Notes under the pieces: model-generated
Told to the model about the DNA's origin: nothing
Database searches by the model: none
What the model saw: only the letters and a program-made list of their open reading frames with translations
Shown here: one piece after another, positions 1-7,536 of the stretch
Numbering within the stretch: the first letter of the stretch is position 1
How the letters are laid out: every line of letters starts with the position of its first letter
Assembly: GCA_016764535.1 (NCBI GenBank)
Contig: JAESRR010000247.1
Span: 1-9,575, forward strand
Reading direction: 5' to 3'
DNA from: Cohaesibacteraceae bacterium
GTDB lineage: Bacteria; Pseudomonadota; Alphaproteobacteria; Rhizobiales; Cohaesibacteraceae
Length of the DNA: 9,575 nucleotides
Translations under genes and position numbers: made by a program

Positions 1-815
1 TCAGAGATGATCAGAATAACTTCTTTTAGTTGTTTGGCCTGAATATGCTGATAGAAAACCGAGTCAATATCCTGTTGACCCTTCTTTATTCGTTCACATG
101 CTGCCCGAGCGACCAGCATTCTCTTTAGGTCAGAGATTTGTTCCATGGAAAGCTGCTTGGAGCCACGGGGAGCGATGCGCTGCCCCCTTTCTCCATTTAA
201 AGTGATCAGAAGGCGTGCCTGGCCGTAGTGTGGCAGATGAGGCATAATCAACAAGGCGGTTTGCAGCGGCATGGATGTTCGCCTGCAAATAGAATCCAGT
301 ACCAGCCCGCTATTTCCTGCGAGTCGTGCTGTTTGTTCATATCCCTTGTCCGAGATCTGCGCCGTCGGATTGGTCAGCACCGCCGAGACAATATCTTCTT
401 CTGCCCGCCCGATTAAATATCCTGTTACATTCGTGGAAATGTTATGACGTCGTGCAATATCAATTCGGTGTTGTGGGTGTGCTTTTTCAGCTATCGCAAT
501 CAAATCATCGTCGGAAAAACCCGGATATTGTCCAATAACTGTTTCCGCGACCTGAATGTCATCCAGCGCAAAGAAGGTCATCAGGTTTTTTGGTGCATTG
601 GCAATTTTTGAAAATTGCAGGGCAATTGCTCGCCTCTCGGGCGTTTCCACCATTGGGCACAACACGGTTAAAAGTTCGTCAAAGAGGCGAGCTTCTATTA
701 CGTTATTATCGTTGGCTTGTTCGCGAAACAATTCAACAAGCTTGGCGAATAACAGTTGCCGTTGCTGCACCGAATTGTTTCTCGCCAGAGTTTCCAGTTC
801 TTTTTTTAGCTGCAT
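1..815 (-). CDS. DUF2336 domain-containing protein (3' end cut by window)
   Basis: I translated this frame from the ATG at 815. It stays open for 271 codons to the left edge, so the C-terminus is missing. The protein is soluble and mostly helical, with no signal peptide or membrane segment. Residues about 86-165 show the pattern I associate with DUF2336: IGQYPGFSDDDLIAIAE (94-110), then HRIDIARRHNIS (116-127), VTGYLIGRAEEDIV (130-143) and a TNPTAQIS turn (148-155). This is a stack of short HEAT-like helical pairs. DUF2336 proteins are typical of Alphaproteobacteria and their function is not established. The start has only a weak Shine-Dalgarno (GGGAC close to ATG), so a different start cannot be excluded. 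The gene is divergent from the asparaginase gene across a 348-base spacer. The family call is by pattern recognition. Other HEAT-repeat families are the alternative. Confidence 0.8.
   Translation of the reverse strand, partial: MQLKKELETLARNNSVQQRQLLFAKLVELFREQANDNNVIEARLFDELLTVLCPMVETPERRAIALQFSKIANAPKNLMTFFALDDIQVAETVIGQYPGFSDDDLIAIAEKAHPQHRIDIARRHNISTNVTGYLIGRAEEDIVSAVLTNPTAQISDKGYEQTARLAGNSGLVLDSICRRTSMPLQTALLIMPHLPHYGQARLLITLNGERGQRIAPRGSKQLSMEQISDLKRMLVARAACERIKKGQQDIDSVFYQHIQAKQLKEVILIIS
601..618. repeat. 18-bp perfect palindrome inside the DUF2336 gene
   Basis: Arms GCAATTTT (601-608) and AAAATTGC (611-618) flank the two bases TG. A second small palindrome, GCAATTGC, follows at 623-630. 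Both lie in coding sequence (residues around ALQFSKIANA on the minus strand). An 8-bp-arm palindrome is expected a few times by chance in a window this size, so no role is claimed. Confidence 0.5.
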
Positions 816-948
816 AGTCCCGGCCTGATTCCAATTCCATTGCTTACTATGTTGAACGATCGGTATGAAAAAAAGCTGAATCACGCAACGTTATTGTGAA
901 AACTTGTAAGGCGTTGAAATTCAAATCATATTTCAAAAATTAGACTAA

Positions 949-969
949 AGTATACACCGCCTTTGGCGG
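949..969 (-). promoter_or_regulatory. Possible promoter with palindromic operator for the DUF2336 gene
   Basis: On the minus strand, TATACT (954 down to 949) is a 5/6 match to the -10 consensus. Directly upstream of it sits a perfect palindrome with arms CCGCC (957-961) and GGCGG (965-969), so it lies in what would be the -10/-35 spacer. No good -35 hexamer is visible 17 bases upstream. A palindrome in that spot would fit either an activator-dependent promoter or a repressor site. The predicted leader to the ATG at 815 would be about 125 bases. This is inference from motifs only. Confidence 0.3.
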
Positions 970-1009
970 GAAACCGAAATAATTTGCGATTTATGGTGAG
1001 GGTGTACTC

Positions 1010-1153
1010 TGCAATTATTGTTTTTTTGGTGCCCGATCAGTCGCAGGATCACCATTGACAGACATGTAAAACACGGGCAAATCAATTGCTTCCATTCCGG
1101 TCGGGATCCAAAGTCTGGCTCGATCTGTATTCACTGTTGCAATTATTTTTTTG
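1010..1153 (+). repeat. Direct repeat TGCAATTATT plus T-run, two copies
   Basis: Copy one (1010-1028) is TGCAATTATT, G, seven Ts and G. Copy two (1138-1153) is TGCAATTATT, five Ts and G. They are 128 bases apart. The second copy runs directly into the GAGG ribosome binding site of the asparaginase gene. The copies could be paired regulator sites or a chance result of AT-rich sequence. The T-runs are not preceded by stable stems, so they are not terminators. Confidence 0.4.
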
Positions 1154-1163
1154 AGGTCAGTTT

Positions 1164-2180
1164 ATGAACCCCGTTCTGGTCGAAGTAACGCGTGGTAATA
1201 CGATTGAGAGTGTTCATCATGGGGCCATTGCGGTCGTCGATGCCAATGGAAAGACTGTTGTTGAAATCGGTGATATTGATGTGCCGGTTTTCCCAAGATC
1301 GGCAATCAAGGGATTGCAGGCCATTCCTTTGGTTGAATCAGGCGCAGTTGATAAATTCAATTTGCCATTGGAGGCTCTGGCGATTGCATGTGCATCCCAC
1401 AATGGCGAACAACGACATGTAGATACTGCGGCGGCGATGCTCAGTGCCGCAGGGTTAAATGAAGATGCATATGAATGCGGTGTTCATTGGCCTAAAAGAG
1501 TAGAGGACCATGCACATTTGCATGCTGCAGGTGGTCCAGGACAACTTCATAACAATTGTTCGGGTAAACATGCCGGATTTTTATGTGCGTCTGTTGCCCT
1601 GGGGCTAGACACACACGGTTATGTAGAAGAGAGCCACCCCCTGCAGCGGGAAGTGAAAGCAGTGCTGGAAGCAATGTCCGGTGTGGTTCACGAGCAGGAT
1701 GTTTGTGGCCGGGACGGGTGTTCAATCCCGACATATGCGATACCTCTTCGGAATGCTGCGTTGGCATTTGCCAGATTTGGTACAGGCGTTGGTCTCGATA
1801 AATCACGAGCGACAGCAGCAAAACGTATCCGCGAGGCTGTTGCCGCAGCGCCTTTTATGGTCGCTGGTACAGGTCGTTTTTGCACAAGTGTGATGGATTT
1901 ATTTGGTGAGCGGGCTTTCGTTAAAGTTGGTGCCGAAGGCGTTTTTTGTGCATCTTTGCCGGAATTGGGTCTTGGTGTTGCGCTCAAATGCTCGGATGGT
2001 GGTGTTCGTGCAGCTGAAGTACTAATGGCAGCTGTATTGGCGGCAAAACTGTCTTCGACAGAAGCAGAGAAAGCATCATTAACGCCACATTTGTTACAAA
2101 AACTTGAAAACTGGCGTGGATTTCATGTTGGCGATGTTCGTCTATCTGATGGTGTGATGCACCAATTGCGCAATTCCTGA
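1164..2180 (+). CDS. L-asparaginase, Rhizobium etli-type (class 3, asparaginase II family)
   Basis: This enzyme hydrolyses L-asparagine to aspartate and ammonia, probably in the cytoplasm because there is no signal peptide. The 338 residues match the zinc-containing R. etli-type family (Pfam Asparaginase_II), which is unrelated to E. coli AnsA/AnsB. The expected active-site parts are all present. Ser46 and Lys49 form the first Ser-Lys tandem (RSAIK). Ser78 (ACASHNGE) and Lys254 (FVKVGAEG) form the second. Cys132, Lys135 (NCSGKHAG) and Cys186 (CGRDGCS) correspond to the metal site known from the R. etli ReAV structure. That assignment transfers known structure onto visible motifs. The start is well supported, with GAGG at 1153-1156 and seven bases of spacing. 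The DDAH gene follows after 19 bases, so the two are probably co-transcribed. The gene is intact and of normal length for the family. Confidence 0.93.
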   Translation: MNPVLVEVTRGNTIESVHHGAIAVVDANGKTVVEIGDIDVPVFPRSAIKGLQAIPLVESGAVDKFNLPLEALAIACASHNGEQRHVDTAAAMLSAAGLNEDAYECGVHWPKRVEDHAHLHAAGGPGQLHNNCSGKHAGFLCASVALGLDTHGYVEESHPLQREVKAVLEAMSGVVHEQDVCGRDGCSIPTYAIPLRNAALAFARFGTGVGLDKSRATAAKRIREAVAAAPFMVAGTGRFCTSVMDLFGERAFVKVGAEGVFCASLPELGLGVALKCSDGGVRAAEVLMAAVLAAKLSSTEAEKASLTPHLLQKLENWRGFHVGDVRLSDGVMHQLRNS

Positions 2181-2199
2181 ATTCTGAAAGGATAGTTGA

Positions 2200-2997
2200 A
2201 TGTACCCGGATCTTGCTTTTGGATTTACCAATGCAATCTGTCGAAAACCATCCATTTCGGTAAAAAATGGATTGCGTGACAGCCAACTTGGGCTGGATCC
2301 TGATCCTGTTGTGTTTGCAGATGAACATTCAGCATATGTCAGTGCATTGAAGAATGCCGGGCTGACTGTGAAATTACTTGAGCCAAGTGAGCAATATCCA
2401 GATTCTGTTTTTGTTGAGGATCCATGTCTTTGTCTACCTGATTGTGCGATTGTTTTACGTCCCGGCGCTCTGTCTCGCGCAGGTGAGGCGGAACTGATGA
2501 ACCCGGTATTGGTAGAAGAGTTCGACGATATTCTGCATCTGAGTGGTCCTGGATTTGTTGATGGTGGCGATATAATGGTTACCAACAGCGAAATTCTTGT
2601 TGGCCTTTCAGCCCGAACGGACAAGGCAGGATTTCAGGAACTCGCGGAACTTGTTGTTTCAAGGGGATACAGGGCACGTTTGCTTCAGACTCCCAAAGAT
2701 GTGTTACATTTCAAAACGGCATCCAGCATTCTCTCGGGGGAAACTGTTTTTGCAACGAGGCAGATGATTAAAGCCGGTGTTTTTGAGGGTTATAAAACGA
2801 TTGAAGTACCCGAAGGTGAAGAGCCTGCTGCGAATGCGGTAAGGATTAATGACATTGTGTTGCTCTCGTCCGGGTATCCAAAAACTAGAGATTTATTGCA
2901 AGAACATGGCTTCACGACCATTTCTCTTTCAGTGGGAGAAGCAGCAAAAGTAGATGGCGGGCTGTCTTGTATGTCTTTGCGATACAGGAAGAAATGA
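2200..2997 (+). CDS. ddaH: N(G),N(G)-dimethylarginine dimethylaminohydrolase (DDAH)
   Basis: DDAH hydrolyses asymmetric methylarginines to citrulline plus mono- or dimethylamine. The 265-residue protein has the length and order of the guanidino-modifying pentein family. Substrate-binding residues Asp68, Glu73 and Asp74 lie in DSVFVED, matching Asp60/Glu65/Asp66 of the Pseudomonas enzyme. The acidic catalytic residue is Asp121 in VDGGD; it is Glu in Pseudomonas and Asp in human DDAH1. The catalytic His is His170 in VLHFK. The nucleophile is Cys257 in GGLSCMSLR, nine residues from the end. No signal peptide is present. AAAGGA at 2187-2192, seven bases before the ATG, supports the start. The close asparaginase gene suggests a shared role in getting nitrogen from amino acids. 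A related pentein hydrolase acting on another guanidino compound remains possible, but all key residues fit DDAH. Confidence 0.9.
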   Translation: MYPDLAFGFTNAICRKPSISVKNGLRDSQLGLDPDPVVFADEHSAYVSALKNAGLTVKLLEPSEQYPDSVFVEDPCLCLPDCAIVLRPGALSRAGEAELMNPVLVEEFDDILHLSGPGFVDGGDIMVTNSEILVGLSARTDKAGFQELAELVVSRGYRARLLQTPKDVLHFKTASSILSGETVFATRQMIKAGVFEGYKTIEVPEGEEPAANAVRINDIVLLSSGYPKTRDLLQEHGFTTISLSVGEAAKVDGGLSCMSLRYRKK

Positions 2998-3143
2998 GCC
3001 AATTATAATCGAGGGATAATGGCTGCCTGAACGGAATTCGGGATTGGTTGGTAATTCTTGGCGGAATGTGAACTGGACCAATCGCGCCACGTCCATCAAA
3101 TTGATATGATTGGTTTAAATAGATTTAGATCGTGTGACGAATA

Positions 3144-4061
3144 CTACAATTCTACTATATTTGGATTATCCAGGCGCGCTGAAACATGCTCGCTTTTTTT
3201 GCTGACTTCCGCGGATGTCCTCAACGGTGCGACAGTGCTATTTACACCCGTTACCGGTTTTGTTGGTTTTGCAGATGGAAACAGGCGAACTTTTTTGGAG
3301 ATGGAAGGCGGAGTCAGTTCGTAAATCTGGTGCAGGACAGAATCGACATCATCTCCAAAAAATGGTTTTTGTAGAAATGCCGCAATACCGGTGTCTTGTG
3401 CGCGGCGTACCATATTAAGTTTAAGATCTGTTGACATCAGTATTATTCTGGCATCCGGATTTGAAGTTAGAAGCAGTTTTGAAGCTTCTATGCCATCAAG
3501 ACCAGGCATATTGTAATCCATGAAAACAATATCAAAAGAACCTTCTCTACATTTTTGAAATGCTGCTGCACCGCTAAGGGCTTCGGATATTTCAAGGCGA
3601 AACTGGCTGGTTTCAAGCACTTTGCGTACGACTTTATGAACAACCATTGAATCGTCGACCACAAGAGCACGCCGTTTTAACGAAAGACGATCCTGATGGC
3701 TGAGAATACGAAGAATATCTTTTTCAGTAAATGGTTTGACTAAATAGTCATACGCCTGGGAATTGGATGCTATTTTTTTGCGTTTTTCATCAATTTCGGT
3801 CGACATCATAACCGTGAATGTTTTAACGCCTTTTTTTCGGGCGTCATGCAATGCCTTCAGGCCCGAAAATCCCGGCATGTTTACATCAATGAATGCAAGC
3901 TCAAACTTGCCGGTTTCGAGCGCGGTCCTACAATCCGGACCGTTATCTACTTCGGTAATTTTTAATGGTAGCACTGATTTTGCCAGTGCGATTTTAAAGA
4001 TTTTGCGAATTACGGATGAATCATCGGCAATCAGCACATTCTTTGCTATTATTGCAGACAT
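3144..4061 (-). CDS. Tandem-receiver (REC-REC) response regulator without output domain
   Basis: Two CheY-like receiver domains lie back to back. Numbering here counts from a TTG at 4073; subtract 4 for the preferred ATG at 4061. REC1 spans about 12-128, with acidic pair Asp17/Asp18, phospho-acceptor Asp63 (FIDVNMPG), Ser91 and Lys113 (VKPF). REC2 spans about 134-252, with Asp140/Asp141, Asp186 (FMDYNMPG), Ser214 and Lys236 (QKPF). Both look able to take phosphate. No DNA-binding, GGDEF, HD or kinase domain follows. The last 50 or so residues are basic, Ser/Thr/Pro-rich and probably disordered. A run of six Gs (4074-4079) touches the TTG but lies 12 bases before the ATG, so the ATG is preferred, though weakly. 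Such proteins usually act as phosphate relays or adaptors. The partner kinase is not in the window. The upstream beta-helix gene is 131 bases away, so linkage is uncertain. Confidence 0.88.
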   Translation of the reverse strand: MSAIIAKNVLIADDSSVIRKIFKIALAKSVLPLKITEVDNGPDCRTALETGKFELAFIDVNMPGFSGLKALHDARKKGVKTFTVMMSTEIDEKRKKIASNSQAYDYLVKPFTEKDILRILSHQDRLSLKRRALVVDDSMVVHKVVRKVLETSQFRLEISEALSGAAAFQKCREGSFDIVFMDYNMPGLDGIEASKLLLTSNPDARIILMSTDLKLNMVRRAQDTGIAAFLQKPFFGDDVDSVLHQIYELTPPSISKKVRLFPSAKPTKPVTGVNSTVAPLRTSAEVSKKSEHVSARLDNPNIVEL

Positions 4062-4192
4062 CGGAAAAAACAACCCCCCAAGTTGTTTGAGGAATTTAGG
4101 ACCAATAGGTATACAAACAGTGAAGTATTCATGCTGTCTGATGAGGTGATTTTAACAACAACAATTAGTCCAGATAAATCAAAGACTTTTGG

Positions 4193-5584
4193 TTAAGTGT
4201 GATTATTCTGAATTGTTAAATGTTTGAAATTTTGAGAGTCAGATACTGTCAAATCACCTGTGACTTTTTCATACCAGCGAAAACCGGATATCGCATGCTC
4301 GCGTGATTTTGTGATGATATTGCTTGTAATGACAGCAGCCCCGGAGCCCTCAACTACTGTTACCGCGATGCCGTTTCGACATTTGCGTATGGTATTCCCG
4401 ACAGCTGTCACGTCACGTAAATAGGGCCCCCATCCAAGTGCAATTCCATCGAGGGCACAGTTCTCGACGACATTGCCAATGAGTGTTGTGTCAGCTTCAG
4501 CGCCAATGCCGGTACCGTACAGGGTGTTTTCTATAGGGACCGCGGAATTGCCTACAATGTTACGTACGATGTTATTGGAACAAACCGCCAGGTGCCCACC
4601 TTCGTTAAAGTTTGCCATTGAAATTCCGCCTGCTGCAGTATCGACAATATTGCCGGTGATGACAGAACCGGAAAATGAAAATTCCGAAAAAATCGCAACT
4701 TCCCCAAGGCGTTTGACAGTGTTATTTGCGATCTGTGTATTGTCACAACTATTCACACGAATTGCCGAAAACACACAGTCAGAGATCAAATTGCCTGAAA
4801 TGATTGTGCCATGGGCCCTGAAGACATTTATCCCGTTACCATGCTGTCCGGTTCCTCCCGAAACCGATTTGATGTTTTCAATTCTATTGCCTGTAATGAT
4901 TGTTCCATCTGGTCCTGCGGTCCATCGATGCACCAGGATCCCACCGTTTCCCGCCTGACGAATAATGTTGTCAGTGATCGACAGGTTTTTGGATTCAATT
5001 GCATAAACAGCAACATCCGCGGCTCCAAAAATATCGCAATGATGAATTCTGCCTGAACTTCGTAATAGTTGAATGCCAACTTTACTGCTGCCCACAATCT
5101 GACAGTTCTCCAGAATGCAATCTGACACATTGGTAAAAGACAGTAACGCTGGCGCATAACCGGCGAGTTTGCGATTACTCCCGTCAATCACAATGCCTTC
5201 AATGCGAATTTGCTCCGTGTTTTCAGAAAGTATCATGTGCCCGTCGCCAGAGTAGACTAGGTGTGTCTGGCCAGGAACACCAACAATCTGTGTTCCACTC
5301 TGGAATTTCAAATTTGATACTGCGTAACGTCCTGCGGGCAAAAAAAGTGGTTTTCCCCGTGCTCTGGCAGTGTCAATTGCGTTTTGGATCAAAGTACTTT
5401 GATCATCAAGAGCGCCGGGGATTATGCCAAGGGAACTGCCATCCAGAGAGCCTCGCAATTGAGCGGCAAGGATAGGTGCGGATTTTGAAGCAGCAGTCGC
5501 GAGTGTCAGTCCCGTTGCTCCCAATATCAGGGATTTGAGAAAACCGCGTCGGCCAGGAAGAAATTGTTTGTTCCATTTTTGCAC
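4193..5584 (-). CDS. Tat-exported right-handed beta-helix repeat protein (TIGR03808-like)
   Basis: This is a 463-residue exported protein of unknown function. The N-terminus has a twin-arginine signal: GRRGFLKSL with Arg12/Arg13, then a hydrophobic stretch (18-32) and likely cleavage near ILAA-Q (38-42). Residues about 58-105 resemble the start of pectate-lyase-3-like folds (DDQSTLIQNAIDTA, then FLPAGRYAV). From about 125 to 433 there are many beta-helix coils of 20-25 residues, marked by repeated xxGNxI or xxNNxV turns: ITDNII 203, ITGNRI 230, ISGNLI 262, IANNTV 285, ITGNIV 309, CSNNIV 335, LIGNVV 369, AVGNTI 394, ITSNII 419. The family is known as Tat-translocated repeat proteins. Carbohydrate-active beta-helix enzymes (AlgG type) share the fold, so a periplasmic polysaccharide role is inference. 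The start is GTG at 5584, backed by AAAGGAC (5597-5591) six bases upstream. Confidence 0.88.
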   Translation of the reverse strand: MQKWNKQFLPGRRGFLKSLILGATGLTLATAASKSAPILAAQLRGSLDGSSLGIIPGALDDQSTLIQNAIDTARARGKPLFLPAGRYAVSNLKFQSGTQIVGVPGQTHLVYSGDGHMILSENTEQIRIEGIVIDGSNRKLAGYAPALLSFTNVSDCILENCQIVGSSKVGIQLLRSSGRIHHCDIFGAADVAVYAIESKNLSITDNIIRQAGNGGILVHRWTAGPDGTIITGNRIENIKSVSGGTGQHGNGINVFRAHGTIISGNLISDCVFSAIRVNSCDNTQIANNTVKRLGEVAIFSEFSFSGSVITGNIVDTAAGGISMANFNEGGHLAVCSNNIVRNIVGNSAVPIENTLYGTGIGAEADTTLIGNVVENCALDGIALGWGPYLRDVTAVGNTIRKCRNGIAVTVVEGSGAAVITSNIITKSREHAISGFRWYEKVTGDLTVSDSQNFKHLTIQNNHT

Positions 5585-5728
5585 ACTAATGTCCTTTCGC
5601 CCGGAAGTTCTGGATATTCAGGATAATCAAGCAAAACGTGTGCCAGCTTTGCATTGGCGGCTGTTGAACCAAAAACAGGGTTAAATTGTAAATTTGATAT
5701 GTGTTGGCGGTTTAAATGTCGATGAAAT

Positions 5729-6745
5729 TCAGGAGGCCCCAAAATTTGGCAAATTCATCATTATTTGATCTACGGCCAATGAAGCCGGGATTTTTCCAGC
5801 CCTGACTTTGTTTTCAAGCTCGGAAACGAGAAATCCAATGGATGGATGGTCGCGCACCAGGCCGACAAGTCTCTCTTCCAGCAATTGCTGCATCCAGCTT
5901 ACCTGTTGTATTTTTCTGTTGTCATACCATTCTCCACTGGCTTGCATTTGATCGCGAAATGAACAAATTTCCTGCCACAGGTCGTCAAGGCCTTCATTAT
6001 GCATTCCAGAAATGGTCATAACCGGTGGAGCCCAGGTCGTACTTTTTGGAGTTAGTATGTGGAGGGCAGAACGATAATCCGCCGCCGCCGCTGTTGCTCT
6101 GGATGTTCCGTCCCCGTCAGCTTTGTTGACAGCAATAAGATCCGCGATTTCCAGTATGCCTTTTTTGATACCCTGAAGTTCATCGCCGGCTCCTGGTAGC
6201 ATCAGCACCAGAAAAAAATCGACCATATTTGCGACAGCTGTTTCTGATTGCCCAATACCGACGGTTTCGACAATGATAACATCATATCCGGCAGCTTCGC
6301 ATAACAGCATCGTTTCACGTGTGCGTGCAGTTACGCCGCCCAAAGTGCCCGCAGAGGGAGAAGGACGAATGAATGCTCGCGGATCGCGCGATAGAAATTC
6401 CATGCGCGTTTTATCACCAAGAATACTACCGCCGGTTCGAGTAGATGAGGGATCGACAGCAAGTACAGCTACCTTGAGGCCGGTACTTGTAAGTTGCCGA
6501 CCAAATGTATCAATAGTCGTTGATTTGCCAACACCGGGAACTCCCGTAATGCCGAGGCGTATTGCATTGCCGGTGTGTGGCAAAATTTGCTCAAGCAAAA
6601 TACGGGCAGATTTGCGATGTTCCGGGTTCCGGGATTCAATCAGGGTGATGGCACGTGCCAAAGCTGCCCGTTGACCATCAAGAACAGCAGCGCCCAAAAG
6701 TTCGGGAGTTTTGTATGCCGGGCGAATCCCCGTTTTTTTTCCCAT
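5729..6745 (-). CDS. meaB: Methylmalonyl-CoA mutase-associated GTPase MeaB (ArgK family)
   Basis: MeaB is a G3E-class GTPase that loads, protects and repairs adenosylcobalamin-dependent methylmalonyl-CoA mutase. The 338 residues have the full motif set. The Walker A loop is GVPGVGKST (68-76). DPSS (98-101) and TGGSILGDKTRM (104-115) follow in the switch I region, ETVGIGQSE (160-168) is the G3/switch II, and NKAD (207-210) is the guanine-specificity motif. A helical C-terminal part (about 270-335) corresponds to the dimerisation arm. No signal peptide is present. The ATG at 6745 has GAGGG almost touching it, a poor spacing, but no in-frame alternative exists upstream before a stop. The mutase itself is not in the window, which is common in alphaproteobacteria where meaB sits apart. 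The gene lies 60 bases after the DUF1131 lipoprotein gene and could share its transcript. Close relatives (LAO/AO transport kinase, IcmF partner) are the only alternatives. Confidence 0.94.
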   Translation of the reverse strand: MGKKTGIRPAYKTPELLGAAVLDGQRAALARAITLIESRNPEHRKSARILLEQILPHTGNAIRLGITGVPGVGKSTTIDTFGRQLTSTGLKVAVLAVDPSSTRTGGSILGDKTRMEFLSRDPRAFIRPSPSAGTLGGVTARTRETMLLCEAAGYDVIIVETVGIGQSETAVANMVDFFLVLMLPGAGDELQGIKKGILEIADLIAVNKADGDGTSRATAAAADYRSALHILTPKSTTWAPPVMTISGMHNEGLDDLWQEICSFRDQMQASGEWYDNRKIQQVSWMQQLLEERLVGLVRDHPSIGFLVSELENKVRAGKIPASLAVDQIMMNLPNFGAS

Positions 6746-6805
6746 GCCCTCATTTAGCTTATTCGGAACAGCAGGTCATCGGGATAAAAGGGCAGGTAGC
6801 GATAT

Positions 6806-7417
6806 TTAGCTGGTGGGCACCCATATGATGCGTTGCAAAGTAGCTGCAGCCAGGTCTTGCTGGTTCGCCAGTTTATCAAATGGGCCCTGATACCCGGCAA
6901 TCGATAAAACCAGTTTCACTTTTGTGGCATTTTTTGCATCACATATAGCCATCCCGCGCCAGAGAGATTTTCCGACCCGACAATTGTCGCGATTTAACCC
7001 AAGTTGGCTAAAACTCTGTCCCATTCGTTCGCCATTGGGGCCGGCAACGATATCTCCAACACCATATGCTGCCTTGATCTGCCGATTGCTTCCTTTGACA
7101 ATCTGGACCACCTGTAAACCATTGAGGAACGCTGCATGGACCCAGGCAGTGCCTGTTTCATGTGCTATTTGTATGGTCTCGATTTCATACCCCGGGAAAG
7201 CGTCCCTTAATCCAGCATCTGTATATTTTGTGTCTTTTGAGAGATTGGCAATCCCGGCGTCAGTCACAATAACCATGGCAGGGGGCGGTGGAGCTCTTGA
7301 TATAAAGCCTGGAGATCCTGCTGTACCGCATGCGCCGAGAGATAATGCGACACTCAATAAACCAGTTCGAAACAATGGACGAGAAACTTTAACTTCACGG
7401 AATATCGATGCAATCAT
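6806..7417 (-). CDS. DUF1131-family lipoprotein (YfeY-like)
   Basis: This is a 203-residue predicted lipoprotein. The signal has a basic N-terminus (FREVKVSRPLFR), a hydrophobic core (19-27) and the lipobox LGAC with Cys30. A short Pro-rich linker follows (42-47). The mature domain shows the DUF1131 pattern as I know it: GLRDAFPGY (69-77), VAGPNGERMGQSF (124-136), NC-x3-G (145-150), a W-x-G-x5-C segment (Trp153 to Cys159) and a final IIWVP (197-201). Cys146 and Cys159 could form a disulfide. In E. coli the family member YfeY is described as an RpoE-regulated lipoprotein; any similar role here is inference. The frame extends upstream to a TTG at 7474, but that would put 48 residues before the lipobox Cys. 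The ATG at 7417 gives a normal signal. Its GAGGAG is about 15 bases away, so ATG 7444 is also possible. Confidence 0.8.
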   Translation of the reverse strand: MIASIFREVKVSRPLFRTGLLSVALSLGACGTAGSPGFISRAPPPPAMVIVTDAGIANLSKDTKYTDAGLRDAFPGYEIETIQIAHETGTAWVHAAFLNGLQVVQIVKGSNRQIKAAYGVGDIVAGPNGERMGQSFSQLGLNRDNCRVGKSLWRGMAICDAKNATKVKLVLSIAGYQGPFDKLANQQDLAAATLQRIIWVPTS

Positions 7418-7471
7418 GAACGTTCGATAGCACTCCTCACGCATTGCGCCAAGGTTAATATACGGGTTTTC

Positions 7472-7487
7472 CAATCAACCATGATTG
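7472..7487. promoter_or_regulatory. Palindrome upstream of the DUF1131 gene
   Basis: Arms CAATCA (7472-7477) and TGATTG (7482-7487) surround ACCA. This lies 55 bases before the ATG at 7417 of the lipoprotein gene. It is a plausible transcription-factor half-site pair. Its ATTGACCACG right edge resembles the ATTGATCACG element at 7607. No experimental or database support is available. Confidence 0.3.
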
Positions 7488-7536
7488 ACCACGATCCCCC
7501 GGGCCTGTCAGATAGGTACTTATGTGGCGGATAATG

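Larger units (their letters stand above)
816..1163. other. Divergent spacer between DUF2336 and asparaginase genes
   Basis: This 348-base stretch holds no coding frame I believe in. It should carry promoters for both flanking genes. What I see is a palindrome beside a TATACT hexamer (949-969), a long imperfect direct repeat ending in T-runs (1010-1028 and 1138-1153), and a TTGACA hexamer at 1055-1060. No convincing -10 lies 16-18 bases after that hexamer. No tRNA-like or terminator-like hairpin was seen. Confidence 0.6.

Noticed and set aside
228..828. Several plus-strand frames of 60-90 codons over the first 830 bases
   Set aside because: They are antisense to the DUF2336 frame, which is open for 271 codons on the minus strand and has a recognisable domain pattern.
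2142..2624. 160-codon minus-strand frame antisense to the asparaginase/DDAH junction
   Set aside because: It is a shadow of the well-supported DDAH gene and its composition (Ser/Pro/Arg-rich) is typical of antisense translation.
2998..3023. Hairpin after the DDAH gene (GCCA-TTAT paired with ATAATGGC, one bulge)
   Set aside because: The stem is weak and AT-rich with no T-run after it, so I do not call a terminator. No clear terminator was found for either convergent gene in 2998-3143.
4473..4958. 161-codon plus-strand frame opposite the beta-helix gene
   Set aside because: It is antisense to a long repetitive coding region with clear motifs. There is no ribosome site or known domain.
5527..5742. 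71-codon minus-strand frame between the meaB and beta-helix genes
   Set aside because: It overlaps both neighbours, has no ribosome site and no recognisable pattern. The region reads as an ordinary 144-base spacer.
7418..7474. N-terminal extension of the DUF1131 lipoprotein to a TTG at 7474
   Set aside because: It would give an unusually long stretch before the lipobox. The shorter start gives a standard lipoprotein signal.
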